In this document: positions 44,701 to 52,994 of the stretch, piece after piece
How positions within the stretch are numbered: the first letter of the stretch is position 1
Layout of the letters: every line of letters begins with the position of its first letter
Assembly (NCBI GenBank): GCA_903918755.1
Contig: CAIXFN010000111.1
Span: 1 to 64,000 of the forward strand
Origin: an uncultured Pedosphaera sp.
Lineage (GTDB): Bacteria; Verrucomicrobiota; Verrucomicrobiia; Limisphaerales; Pedosphaeraceae
Length of the DNA stretch: 64,000 nucleotides
Direction of reading: 5' to 3'
The notes under the pieces: model-generated
Database searches by the model: none
Told to the model about the DNA's origin: nothing
What the model saw: only the letters and a program-made list of their open reading frames with translations
Translations under genes and position numbers: made by a program

Positions 44701-46029
44701 GAAATCGTAGATGACCGAGGAGCCCACGAGAACGAAGGGACAGATGCCGAGTCCATAGTGGTAGCCGTCGGAATCAGCAAACGGAAAACCGGCGCCATCG
44801 TCATAACCGCCGATGATGTGCGCGTTGAGGGTGCCGTGTCCGTCGCAACCCTTGATGGTACTGCCAGAGTTAGGGGTGCCCTGAAGCAGGTTATAGGCGA
44901 CCCGCCCGGCGTTGGTGAGACCACCCAAAACGTGCAGCCCGAAATGGGTGGGTGAAGTGGTCCCGTTATCCACGCCGCTGTCGGAAACGTCCACGGAAAA
45001 GCCGGAGGCGGTGAACTGGTCCTGAGTAAAGCCCTTGGCGGCCAGCCAACCCAGATAACCCGGCCCATTCGGCACGGCATTGGAGAAACTGTACGCGAGA
45101 TTGCCGGCGATTATCTGGGCCTGGCGCTCGTCAAAAAGTTGGGGGGGGAACCACGGTTGGATGGAGATGACATCGGGCTGGGCGGCCAACCGGGCAAGTG
45201 CGGACGGAGGGAGCCGCACGATAATATTCACAAACCCGCGAAACGTTTGCCGTTGGCGCAGCGGGGCCAACCGTACCTGCTCGAGCAATTGGAGGGTGGC
45301 CGGATTGGCGGCCTCATCGGCGACCAATTGCATGGTGAATTCGTCGGTGCCCAAATCCCGGGTCTGGCCGGAGGCAGCGCTGGCCGCCACGGCGGGAGGC
45401 AGCCGGTATTGATCCAAATAGGCGCCTTCCCATTGAACCAGGGGAGAGGCGGCGGCCCGGGCCTGAAGTTCGGCCAGTTGCGCAGCGTCGCCGTAAACCA
45501 GGTAGGCGTTTTCGGGGAGGTAGCCAACGATCCGGATCCCGGTCGCCAGCAGAGCCGTGTGCCAGGCCGGCAGGATGGGTCCGGCGAAGTGAATCAAATG
45601 CAGGCGTTGGCCCGCGAAGGCCCCGACCGCCGCCCGCGGACCGAGGCGGGAGGAAAGGCTGGTGTCGAGCGGGGAGGCGTTGAGATTGATGATATTAAAA
45701 TGATCGCTGATTTCGACCCGGGAATCCGCCGCAAGGTTTGGACTGAGCGAGGGGGAGGCGTAAAGTTGGTAAGCCCCGTAATCGACAAGCAAGCGCCCAC
45801 CCTGGGCGAGGATCCCGGCCGCCAACCCGGGATCATTGGCCACGCGCAGCTTATGCTGGGCGGGCTCAACCGCCGAAAGCGAAACGGATAACAACAGAAC
45901 AAAGACGAACGCGAGCCGCCAAGCGGTCCGGACGGCAAAGCCAACGCAAGGGCGATCAGAACTGTAAATGCCATTCGGAAAAATCATGCGATTGGGTGAC
46001 ACTGTATCACGCAAGTCGAAGAATTGCAC
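41719..46029 (-). CDS. Giant secreted subtilisin-family (S8) protease, first of a tandem pair
   Basis: This is 1436 residues from the 46029 start; the Met at 45987 (MIFPNGIYSSDRPC) is an equally likely start, and both precede a signal peptide around FVFVLLLSVSLSAVEPA. The S8 triad is intact: Asp in VDVSDSGVDNG (about 350), His in CDGHGTLNAHIIGG (about 395), Asn in ISNNSWGSTG and Ser in SSGTSHSAPCVSGG (about 643). Downstream lie a P-domain-like beta sandwich, CARDB/DUF11-like domains (GQPLTYAITLTNSG), an Ig-like domain around LLPADQTIALGADAVFQV, and a terminal module ending RFYRIRCE. It is paralogous along most of its length to the next gene. Probably degrades external protein; substrate unknown. 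Confidence 0.9.
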   Translation of the reverse strand: MQFFDLRDTVSPNRMIFPNGIYSSDRPCVGFAVRTAWRLAFVFVLLLSVSLSAVEPAQHKLRVANDPGLAAGILAQGGRLLVDYGAYQLYASPSLSPNLAADSRVEISDHFNIINLNASPLDTSLSSRLGPRAAVGAFAGQRLHLIHFAGPILPAWHTALLATGIRIVGYLPENAYLVYGDAAQLAELQARAAASPLVQWEGAYLDQYRLPPAVAASAASGQTRDLGTDEFTMQLVADEAANPATLQLLEQVRLAPLRQRQTFRGFVNIIVRLPPSALARLAAQPDVISIQPWFPPQLFDERQAQIIAGNLAYSFSNAVPNGPGYLGWLAAKGFTQDQFTASGFSVDVSDSGVDNGTTSPTHFGLHVLGGLTNAGRVAYNLLQGTPNSGSTIKGCDGHGTLNAHIIGGYDDGAGFPFADSDGYHYGLGICPFVLVGSSVIYDFRNWTNPDFVKLAATAYRNGARISNNSWGSTGTNAAGTKIFGMYDSEAQFYDALVRDAQPGESPYPAPGNQEMTFVFSAGNSGPGAGTIGPPGTAKNVLTIGASDGVQAYGPANTNGVPDSQAVSANDIASFSSHGPCADGRVKPDLMAPGTHISGGLVQSANPGTNGTADACFNASGVTGGVNMARFFPANQQFYTVSSGTSHSAPCVSGGCALLRQYFLNLGSNAPSPAMTKAFLLNSARYLIGYHALGALPSTTQGMGEMNLGLAFDGVPRLLWDQSPAHLFTASGQSRTFSGTVADPSQPFRVTLAWTDAPGSTTGNSYNNNLDLLVTIGGKTYKGNVFNGANSTNNGTADAKNNAESVFLPAGVTGGFTVQVLATSINSDGVPNNDTLLDQDFALVIYNAFGAPAIAPQGFTLAAENCAPANGALDPGETVTVNFSLLNSGPVNPSNLVATLLPNSGVLSPGPAQSYGALPAGGPAVSEPFTFTVAGTCGGTVFATLQLQDGTNNLGNVTFSLPLGQFVTTTLFAENFDAVTAPALPAGWTSTASGGLLPFTNSPVLSDTPPNAVTIGTPLTAGSSFLVSPAIPVPVPAALLTFRHVYNFEAAAPVGYDGGVLELQIGSGAFVDILTAGGSFLSGGYTFGISSDSSQPLNGRQAWSSSSGGFVTTQVRLPAATYNQTIHLRWRVGTDTGNDSLYDGGFWRIDSVSLTDTGSNVCCSGTPSIGLVDLPSLNPAIVGQPLTYAITLTNSGALGSSNLAFTDTLPGGVALVSAPPGLTLNAGNLTGFLAPLGAYSATNFAITILPASVGVLTNLITVQSGPAINLADTNLLTVVTPPVLSLLPADQTIALGADAVFQVQADGTPPLAFQWSFNGVALPGATDSQLALTNVQAAQAGAYSVAVQNPFGTTNSPVAHLRVLVPPSLTSLSSDGFSIQVEFQSVAGLNYTLEFSDSLAPAVWQPLPPATVGTGDVMTLVDPAVPTVARFYRIRCE

Positions 46030-46151
46030 TCCAGCGTCGAAAAAGGAGTGGCCGAAACGGGGGAAAATGGAGGAGGAGGAGGAAGCCGACCCGAATAAGG
46101 GCAGGCGAAAACAGGCCGGAGACCGGCCCTAGCGGAGCGGGGCGCGCAGGA

Positions 46152-46313
46152 CTATTCGTAACTTACGGTATCACTGCCCGGGCGGGGAGCTCCGGGATGA
46201 AAACCGGCTTCATCCTGATAGCCGACCGGCGCCCGTACAATCGTGAATAATTCCATGATGATCCCGGCCAAAAGGACGCATCCCAAAACTGCAAACCAGC
46301 GTGAAGTGTGCAT
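46152..46313 (-). CDS. 53-residue single-TM protein
   Basis: This short frame codes MHTSRWFAVLGCVLLAGIIM, then ELFTIVRAPVGYQDEAGFHP, then GAPRPGSDTVSYE and stop. It has one TM helix (about residues 6-26) and a Gly/Pro-rich tail, and codons read in the GC-rich style of the neighbourhood while the surrounding intergenic DNA is AT-rich. It lies 122 bp upstream of the first subtilase, in the same direction. A composition break at both ends supports a real gene. No family recognised with certainty. Confidence 0.5.
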   Translation of the reverse strand: MHTSRWFAVLGCVLLAGIIMELFTIVRAPVGYQDEAGFHPGAPRPGSDTVSYE

Positions 46314-46574
46314 AATTCCAAATGGACCCCAGCAGCTCTCACCGTTTTACAAAGTTGCACGTGCGACCGAAATGTTTCCAAAAAATTACAATCCGGCCGC
46401 CAATTTTTTCGTGCTAAAATGCACTTTCTGCCGAGGGTGGATTCCGGTCAACAAAAAAACGAAAATTTTCGGGAACAAATTTCCAACTCCTTACAAAATC
46501 GTTGTCCGAGGCTCATAAAGCGCGTCCAAATGCGGCTTTACAAGCCGAGCAGCCTTGTGTCAACCTGCCCCGGT
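46314..46574. other. AT-rich intergenic spacer between divergent genes
   Basis: This 260-bp stretch is markedly lower in GC than its surroundings. It contains the inverted repeat AAAAAATT (46380-46387) / AATTTTTT (46402-46409). It should hold promoters for the divergent 53-residue gene and the lipoprotein gene, but I cannot assign a convincing -35/-10 pair. A plus-strand open frame from 46308 crosses it into the lipoprotein and is not credible before 46575. Confidence 0.5.
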
Positions 46575-46961
46575 ATGCGAATTTACAAGCAATTTCCGGC
46601 CCTCCTGCTGCTGACCCTGGTTTTGAGCGGATGTGTGACGGCTTCCATGACCAACCTCACCCCCCGGGAATATCCGCGGAATGCGGCGGGCCTGTATTCG
46701 GTGAGCGCCGCCATGGAGTCCGATCAGCAAACGCTGCGGTGGGACACAATCCAGCCCAATGTGGTGGTGGGAACCGAAACCTACCCGATGCGAGCCACGG
46801 CGTTGATGAAAAACCGCTGGGAAACCCTGGTGCCGATCGCGGCGAGCAACAGTGTGGTGTACTTCCGGTTCAAATTTGACTTTAATTACACGGGGATGGG
46901 AAAACTGAAGGTGGACAGCAAGCTTTCGCCGACTTACCGCCTCGAAATCAAGGATAACTAA
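46575..46961 (+). CDS. Putative lipoprotein of unknown function
   Basis: From 46575 (MRIYKQFPALLLLTLVLSGC) the product has 128 residues with a clear lipobox, VLSGC, and Cys at residue 20. The mature domain is predicted beta-rich, with NLTPREYPRNAAGLYSVSAA and YFRFKFDFNYTG, and resembles small envelope lipoproteins. The open frame extends 89 residues upstream through AT-rich DNA without signal features; the lipobox fixes the start. It converges with ppk1, 23 bp away. Confidence 0.75.
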   Translation: MRIYKQFPALLLLTLVLSGCVTASMTNLTPREYPRNAAGLYSVSAAMESDQQTLRWDTIQPNVVVGTETYPMRATALMKNRWETLVPIAASNSVVYFRFKFDFNYTGMGKLKVDSKLSPTYRLEIKDN

Positions 46962-46984
46962 CTTAACCCAAAGCGGCCGGCCGG

Positions 46985-49150
46985 TCAGGCTCCGGGGGCG
47001 GCCGATTTGAGCGCCGCCGGTCGCGGAACCAGTTTGACAACGGGGTACTTGCCGGCGGCAGGACCCTGACCGACCGGAGTCTGGCCCGCGAGGCTCCGGT
47101 GGATGAACTCGGTCTGGCTCCGGAAGCGGGGAGTGCCGCGCTTGAGGCGGGGCCGGTGATAAGAACCATCCGGCCGAAGGTGCCAGGCTTTGACGTTATC
47201 CGCCAAGGTCACGGCCAAAATTCCCGTGATGATCCGTTCGCGCAAATTCCCGTCTTCGACGGGAAATACCACTTCAATCCGGCGGAGGAAATTACGAGGC
47301 ATCCAATCGGCGCTGCCGACATAAACCTTGGGCTGGCAGGCATTTTCAAAATAAAACACCCGGCTGTGTTCCAAAAAGCGGTCCACGACACTGCGCACCG
47401 TGATGTGGTCACTGACGCCCTTCAGGCCAGGCCGGAGACAGCAGACTCCCCGCACAATCAAATCGATTTTGACGCCCGCCTGGGAGGCCGCATAGAGCGC
47501 AGCGATGACGCCCGGGTCAACCAGGGCGTTCATCTTGGCGATGATGCGGGCGGGCAGGCCCTGCCGGGCATGCTCGGCCTCGCGAGCCACCAGGGCCAGA
47601 ATATGCTGGCGTAATTCGAAGGGGGCGATGAGCAATTTTTGAGTGCCTTGAAACTGCGCAATCCCGGTGAGCAGATTGAAAAGATTGGTGGCATCCTCGC
47701 CAAAAGCCGGGCGGCAGGTCAGGAGGCCGATATCCGTGTAGATGCGGGCGGTGGTGGGATTGTAATTACCAGTGCCGAGGTGAAGGTAGCGGCGGATCCC
47801 ATCGGCATCGCGCCGGACCACGAGGCACATTTTGGCGTGGATTTTGAAACCCACCAGCCCATACACGACATGGACGCCGGCTTCCTCCAATTGGCGCGCC
47901 CATTTGATATTGTTGGCCTCATCAAAGCGGGCGCGCAATTCCACCACGGCGGTGACCTGTTTGCCATTGCGGGCGGCGTCGATCAAGGCCCCGATGATCC
48001 GCTTGTCGCCCCCAGTGCGATACATGGTCTGCTTGATGGCCAGCACATCGCGGTCGGCGGCAGCCTGTTCGAGAAGGTGGACGACACTTTCAAAACTGTC
48101 GTAGGGATGATGCAGCATCACATCATTTTCCCGGATGGCGGCAAACAAGTCCGGCTGGCCCAAGAGCGCGGGTGCGACGGGCGCCACAAACGGAGGGTCG
48201 CGCAGTTCCGGCGAGTTGTCCGCATCGCAGATGGACATGAGGCGCGAGGGATTCAGGGGCCCCTCAATGAGGTAAAGGTCGTCCTCGGTGAGTTTGAGCG
48301 TGCCCAGGAGGGCCTGCCGTAAATCCGGAGGACAGTCCGCATCAATCTCGAGCCGGACAGCGTCGCCCTTGCGCCGGTTGTGCAGCTCATTCTCGACGGC
48401 TTTGAGCAAATTGATGGTTTCCTCCTCATCAATGTAAAGTTCGCTATTCCGGGTGACGCGAAAGGTCCAAAAACCGAGAATCCGGGTGCCGGGAAACAAA
48501 TCGGCGAGATGATAACCGAGCAGATTGCTCAGGAAGAGGTAATCCTGGCGATCATCCGACCGGGGAAGACGGACGAGTCGGGGAAGGTTGCGCGGCACCT
48601 GGACCACGGCTTGATGCCGGAGGCTTTCCCCATCCTTGGCCAATTCGAGGCGGACAATGAGATTGAGGGATTTGTTGAGGAGCTGGGGGAAGGGATGGGC
48701 GGGATCCAACGCCAGCGGGGTGGCCACGGGGCGGACCTGCGCCCGGTAATATTCGCCCACCCAGGTCAGGTCAGCGGGGGAAAGTTCGGGCAGGGTAAGA
48801 AAGCGGATCCCGTTAGCCGCCAGAGCCGGGACGAGCTCCTCGCGCCAGCAAAGATATTGTTGCGCCACCATGCGCCGCACCCGGGCGGTGACGAGGCGGA
48901 GGGTTTCGGCGGCGGTCTGGCCGTCCACGCTCCGTTCGGTGGCCCCGCTCTCGATCTGCTGTTTGAGACCGGCGACGCGAACTTCGAAAAATTCGTCGAG
49001 ATTCGAACTCGTGATGGAGAAAAACTTCACGCGTTCCAGCAGCGGGTTGCGGGCGTCCAAAGCCTCCTCGAGCACGCGTTGATTGAATTCCAACCAACTC
49101 AGCTCGCGGTTCAGAAAATGCGCCGGGTCAAAACTGGTTTCACAGCCCAT
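46985..49150 (-). CDS. ppk1: Polyphosphate kinase 1
   Basis: Ppk1 polymerises the gamma-phosphate of ATP into polyphosphate at the membrane. The 721-residue protein has the N domain starting FLNRELSWLEFNQRVLEEA, the H domain, and two C-terminal catalytic domains with GFKIHAKMCLVVRR (the His of the first phospho-His motif), YLHLGTGNYNPTTARIYTD and LEHSRVFYFENA. Length is normal (690-740). It is the last gene of the pst-phoU unit, 3 bp after phoU, linking phosphate import to storage. Confidence 0.97.
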   Translation of the reverse strand: MGCETSFDPAHFLNRELSWLEFNQRVLEEALDARNPLLERVKFFSITSSNLDEFFEVRVAGLKQQIESGATERSVDGQTAAETLRLVTARVRRMVAQQYLCWREELVPALAANGIRFLTLPELSPADLTWVGEYYRAQVRPVATPLALDPAHPFPQLLNKSLNLIVRLELAKDGESLRHQAVVQVPRNLPRLVRLPRSDDRQDYLFLSNLLGYHLADLFPGTRILGFWTFRVTRNSELYIDEEETINLLKAVENELHNRRKGDAVRLEIDADCPPDLRQALLGTLKLTEDDLYLIEGPLNPSRLMSICDADNSPELRDPPFVAPVAPALLGQPDLFAAIRENDVMLHHPYDSFESVVHLLEQAAADRDVLAIKQTMYRTGGDKRIIGALIDAARNGKQVTAVVELRARFDEANNIKWARQLEEAGVHVVYGLVGFKIHAKMCLVVRRDADGIRRYLHLGTGNYNPTTARIYTDIGLLTCRPAFGEDATNLFNLLTGIAQFQGTQKLLIAPFELRQHILALVAREAEHARQGLPARIIAKMNALVDPGVIAALYAASQAGVKIDLIVRGVCCLRPGLKGVSDHITVRSVVDRFLEHSRVFYFENACQPKVYVGSADWMPRNFLRRIEVVFPVEDGNLRERIITGILAVTLADNVKAWHLRPDGSYHRPRLKRGTPRFRSQTEFIHRSLAGQTPVGQGPAAGKYPVVKLVPRPAALKSAAPGA

Positions 49151-49153
49151 AGG

Positions 49154-49831
49154 TCAAGGCGACGCCAAGGGGGCGTGGCCAAGGCCAGTGTGGCGGATGT
49201 CCCGGGCTTCGTAAAGGTACACCACTTCCTCCGCCACACTGGCGGCGTGGTCAGCAATGCGCTCGAGGCTCTTGGAAATGACCATCAGATTGAGACAACG
49301 GGTGATGGTGCTGGGCCGTTCCACCATGTAACTGGAAAGTTCCCGGTGCAACTGCTTGTTCAGGGAGTCCACCTCCTTGTCCCGGGGGACGACCGCCATG
49401 GCCTTGGCGGGCTGACGGTTCACGAAGGCATCGAGGGCTTCCTTCAGCATGGACAGAGCCATCTCCGCCATGCGGGGGATATCGACGTAGGGTTTGAGTT
49501 GGGGTTCCGTGCTGAGTTCGAGGGAGCGGCGGGCAATGGTGGTGGCCTCATCCGCGACGCGTTCGAGATCATGGGAGATTTTCATGGCCACGGTGATCAA
49601 CCGGAGGTCCGTGGCCAGCGGGGCCTTGGACAACATCAGAATGGCGAGTTCATCGATCTCGACCTCAAATTGATCGACGATCATATCATCGGCAATCACC
49701 TGCCGGGCGAGTTCGTCGTCGCGGCCGGTCAGCGCCTGGATGGCACGGGTGACCGCGCTTTCGGCGTGGCTGGCCATGGTCAGGAGTTTTTCCTTCAAAC
49801 CGGCCAGTTCATTCTCAAAGTGAAGCGTCAT
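49154..49831 (-). CDS. phoU: Phosphate transport system regulator PhoU
   Basis: PhoU binds the Pst transporter and the PhoR kinase to signal phosphate status. From the Met at 49831 (MTLHFENELAGLKEKL) the protein has 225 residues with two three-helix bundles; each carries a PhoU metal-binding consensus, DLRLITVAMKISHDLERVAD and CLNLMVISKSLERIADHA. An upstream start at 49864 overlaps the spacer to pstB and is less likely. The gene lies between pstB and ppk1, with 3 bp before ppk1. Confidence 0.96.
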   Translation of the reverse strand: MTLHFENELAGLKEKLLTMASHAESAVTRAIQALTGRDDELARQVIADDMIVDQFEVEIDELAILMLSKAPLATDLRLITVAMKISHDLERVADEATTIARRSLELSTEPQLKPYVDIPRMAEMALSMLKEALDAFVNRQPAKAMAVVPRDKEVDSLNKQLHRELSSYMVERPSTITRCLNLMVISKSLERIADHAASVAEEVVYLYEARDIRHTGLGHAPLASP

Positions 49832-49871
49832 AATGTGTGCCAAGGCAATTGACAACCAAACCAAGAACCTG

Positions 49872-50711
49872 TCAACCGAATCGTCCGGTGACGTAATCCT
49901 CGGTCTGTTTTTGGGAAGGATTCGTGAAAATCCGGCCGGTGCGATCGTACTCGATCAAGGAGCCCATGTAGAAGAACGCCGTGTAATCAGAGATACGGGC
50001 CGCCTGCTGCATGTTATGTGTGACGATCACGATGGTGAACTCCTGCTTCAGTTCGAGGATCAGTTCCTCGACCTTCGAGGTGGCGATGGGGTCGAGGGCG
50101 GAGGCGGGTTCGTCCATCAGCAGAATCTGGGGGCGGATGGCAATGGCCCGGGCGATGCACATGCGCTGTTGCTGGCCGCCGGAAAGGCCAAGAGCGCTGG
50201 TATGCAAGCGGTCTTTGACTTCCTCCCACAAGGCGGCGCCGCGGAGGCTTTTTTCCACGATGCCATCCAATTCGGAGCCACGGCGCATGCCCTGCAACCG
50301 GAGGGCATAGGCAATGTTTTCGTAAATGGATTTCGGGAAGGGATTGGAACGCTGGAAAACCATCCCCACGCGTTTGCGCAATTCAATGACGTCCACCTTG
50401 TCGTGGTAAATGTCATGCCCGGCCACCCGCACGGTGCCCTCGATGCGCACATTGTCGATCAAGTCGTTCATGCGGTTGAAACAGCGCAAGAGCGTGGATT
50501 TGCCGCAGCCGGAGGGGCCGATGAAGGCGGTGACGAGCTTTTCGCGAATCTGGATGCTGATTTCCTTCAAGGCCTTGGAATGGCCGTAATAGAGGGCCAG
50601 TTTGTCCGTCTCGATCAAGGGCGGTTCGGGGGTAGCCGGACCGGGCGCAGCGGGAGCGGCGCCAAGACGAGGGGCGTTGACAGGAGCGCGGGAGGGGCTG
50701 GCGTCAGTCAT
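49872..50711 (-). CDS. pstB: Phosphate ABC transporter ATP-binding protein
   Basis: PstB is the ATPase of the high-affinity phosphate importer. The 279-residue protein has Walker [10 protein letters not shown] at 65-73, the signature [14 protein letters not shown], Walker [14 protein letters not shown] and the switch His in IVTHNM. An Ala/Pro-rich N-terminal extension of about 30 residues precedes the domain and may be disordered. It follows pstA by 8 bp. Confidence 0.97.
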   Translation of the reverse strand: MTDASPSRAPVNAPRLGAAPAAPGPATPEPPLIETDKLALYYGHSKALKEISIQIREKLVTAFIGPSGCGKSTLLRCFNRMNDLIDNVRIEGTVRVAGHDIYHDKVDVIELRKRVGMVFQRSNPFPKSIYENIAYALRLQGMRRGSELDGIVEKSLRGAALWEEVKDRLHTSALGLSGGQQQRMCIARAIAIRPQILLMDEPASALDPIATSKVEELILELKQEFTIVIVTHNMQQAARISDYTAFFYMGSLIEYDRTGRIFTNPSQKQTEDYVTGRFG

Positions 50712-50719
50712 AAGCAGGA

Positions 50720-51676
50720 TCAGTTCATGGCGCGCAATTTTTTGCGCATGTTTGCGCGGACAAAAATGGCGACAAGGTTCAAACTGAAAGTAAGCAGAAG
50801 CAGCACCGCCACCGTGCCATACAAAATTGGCTTGGTTTTATCCACGTTGGGCGACTGGGTGGAGAGGACGAACACGTGGTAGCCCAGGTCCATGAACTGA
50901 TCGGTGAGGGAATGAGGAAGCGAAGCCATGTAGTAGGCGGCCCCGGTGAACAGGATGGGGGCCACCTCGCCGGCGGCCCGGCTGACCGCCAGGATGCCCC
51001 CGGTCATGATGCCGGGAAGCGCCTGCGGAAGCACGATCCGGACAATGGTTTCCAACTTGGAAGCACCCAGAGCCAGACTGGCTTCCCGGAGCCCGGGAGC
51101 GATGGCTTTGAGGGCTTCCTCGGTGGTGACGATGACCACCGGCAAGGTCATGACCGCAAGCGTGAGGGAGGCCCAGATGATGGCTGGTTTGCCCCAGGCG
51201 ATGATTTCAGGGTGACCGGGGTGCAGGGCCGGATCCAGCACGGAATGGCCCAGAAAATTGATGAAAAAGCCCAGACCAAACAAGCCAAAGACAATCGAGG
51301 GAACGCCGGCCAGATTGTTCACCGCACTCCGAATGGCGCGGGTGAAAAGCGAGGAAGCGTGCGCGTATTCCGTCAGGTAGATCGCGGTGATGACCCCGAC
51401 CGGGATCACAAAAATCGTCATCAGAATCACGCGGGCCGTGGTGCCAAAAATCATGGGGAAGACGCCCGCCTTGTCCACGTCGAACATGTCCTTTTCCGTC
51501 CCGGCGGTGACGAACCGCCAGGAGAGGCCCGACCAGCCGTTAATGAACACATTGAGCAGAATGACCGCCAGGATGGCGAGGATCAAAGCCGTGGCCAGCC
51601 CGGTAACGCCGGTGAAGAAAAACGAGGCGAAATTGAAACGACCGGTCTCGAAGGAACGACGGGAATCCGAGGTCAT
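50720..51676 (-). CDS. pstA: Phosphate ABC transporter permease PstA
   Basis: This is the second membrane subunit of the phosphate channel. The 318-residue protein has six predicted TM helices, with the BPD core including [20 protein letters not shown] and the EAA loop [20 protein letters not shown]. Its start overlaps pstC by 4 bp, so the two are translationally coupled. It lies directly before pstB. Confidence 0.95.
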   Translation of the reverse strand: MTSDSRRSFETGRFNFASFFFTGVTGLATALILAILAVILLNVFINGWSGLSWRFVTAGTEKDMFDVDKAGVFPMIFGTTARVILMTIFVIPVGVITAIYLTEYAHASSLFTRAIRSAVNNLAGVPSIVFGLFGLGFFINFLGHSVLDPALHPGHPEIIAWGKPAIIWASLTLAVMTLPVVIVTTEEALKAIAPGLREASLALGASKLETIVRIVLPQALPGIMTGGILAVSRAAGEVAPILFTGAAYYMASLPHSLTDQFMDLGYHVFVLSTQSPNVDKTKPILYGTVAVLLLLTFSLNLVAIFVRANMRKKLRAMN

Positions 51677-52854
51677 GCTGATTTGCCCTCCAGCCGGCGC
51701 TTCAACCGGTGAATCACCAGGTCACCCGCCAGATTGGCGACAAAGGTCACCACAAACAACAAGGTGCCCAACATAAAAAGGATGCGATAATGGGTCCCGC
51801 CGACGACGGCCTCAGCCATTTCGGCGGCGATGGTGGCGGTCATGGTGCGGGCGGAATCGAAGATATTCCACGAAACGATGCTGGCATTGCCGCTGGCCAT
51901 CAGAACAACCATGGTTTCACCGATGGCGCGGCCGAACCCAAGGACCACGGCGGCGAAAACGCCGGGAATGGCGGCGGGGAGAACGATTTGCCAGGCGGCC
52001 TGCCAGCGGGAGGAGCCGAGGGCCAAGGCGGCCTGGGTGTAAGTGCGGGGCACGCTCGTGAGGGCATCTTCCGCGATGGAAAAGACCCCGGGGATGATGG
52101 CCAGCCCGAGGGCGATGCCCGCGACGAAGGCGTTCAGCCGGGATTGATAGCCGAACACCTTTTGCAGGACCGTGGCCAGGACGATCAGGCCGAAAAAGCC
52201 GAGCACGACCGAAGGAATTCCGGCGAGCAGTTCGATCATGGGTTTGAGCCATTCCCGGACGCGGGGATTGGCCAATTGGGAAACATAGATGGCCGCCCCC
52301 AACGAAAGCGGAACGGAGAACAAAAGAGCCACGAGCGTGGCCTTGAGACTGCCGAGCAGCAGCGGAATGATGTTGTATTTCTGCACCTCCGAGACGGGTT
52401 GCCAGATATAGACCGGCGCGGGATAACCAGACCACTGATGGCCAAAGATCATTTGCCGCCAAGCCACGGTGTTCAAGGCGGTGTCAGGATCTTTGGAAAT
52501 CCCCTTTAATTCCTCGATCTTCACCTCCATGAGCGTCCGCTTGGTGTCGGTATCCATTTCCGCGTACTGGCGGGGGGTGAGCCCCAGATACGCCTGGAGT
52601 TCCGCGGGGGTGAGCTTTTCCATATCGGCGACGGGAATCACCTTTTGCCCGCTGGCGGTGCTCACCTGTCCGAGAAAGATGGGCAAGGCTTCCCGGGCGA
52701 CAAAAACGAAGATCAGGAAGATCATGAGAATGGCCGAAAGAGAAACGAGAAATATTCCCTTCTCCACGAGCCAAGCCCAGGGCCGTACGCGCTGCCCCCG
52801 CTGGATTCCCACCCAACTGTCGTTCATTTTGCTGCCGGGATTTGTGATCGCCAT
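51673..52854 (-). CDS. pstC: Phosphate ABC transporter permease PstC
   Basis: This is the first membrane subunit of the phosphate channel. At 393 residues it is longer than usual (300-330) because of an insertion of about 75 residues between TM1 and TM2 that reads KLTPAELQAYLGLTPRQYAE and onward and is predicted periplasmic. The BPD core contains the EAA loop TSVPRTYTQAALALGSSRWQ. It follows pstS after a spacer with two strong hairpins and overlaps pstA by 4 bp. Confidence 0.95.
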   Translation of the reverse strand: MAITNPGSKMNDSWVGIQRGQRVRPWAWLVEKGIFLVSLSAILMIFLIFVFVAREALPIFLGQVSTASGQKVIPVADMEKLTPAELQAYLGLTPRQYAEMDTDTKRTLMEVKIEELKGISKDPDTALNTVAWRQMIFGHQWSGYPAPVYIWQPVSEVQKYNIIPLLLGSLKATLVALLFSVPLSLGAAIYVSQLANPRVREWLKPMIELLAGIPSVVLGFFGLIVLATVLQKVFGYQSRLNAFVAGIALGLAIIPGVFSIAEDALTSVPRTYTQAALALGSSRWQAAWQIVLPAAIPGVFAAVVLGFGRAIGETMVVLMASGNASIVSWNIFDSARTMTATIAAEMAEAVVGGTHYRILFMLGTLLFVVTFVANLAGDLVIHRLKRRLEGKSA

Positions 52855-52875
52855 GCGGTGGCCCTTAAATTAAGA

Positions 52876-52981
52876 AGGGCGGGCGAGGATTGCAACCGTG
52901 GAACCACCCGCCCGCCCTGACTGATTGCGACCCGCCGAGGAACTATCGAGGGAGTCGCCGGCGGGCAAGGGCACCCGCCGG
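52876..52981. promoter_or_regulatory. Two strong hairpins between pstS and pstC
   Basis: Stem 1 is AGGGCGGGCG (52876-52885) with its complement at 52909-52918, 10 bp perfect. Stem 2 is CCGGCGGG (52958-52965) with CCCGCCGG (52974-52981), 8 bp perfect. No T-run follows on the minus strand, so they are more likely mRNA-stabilising or partial-attenuation elements than full terminators. Such elements after pstS would raise PstS relative to the permeases. Confidence 0.65.
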
Positions 52982-52994
52982 AATGCGCGTTAAC

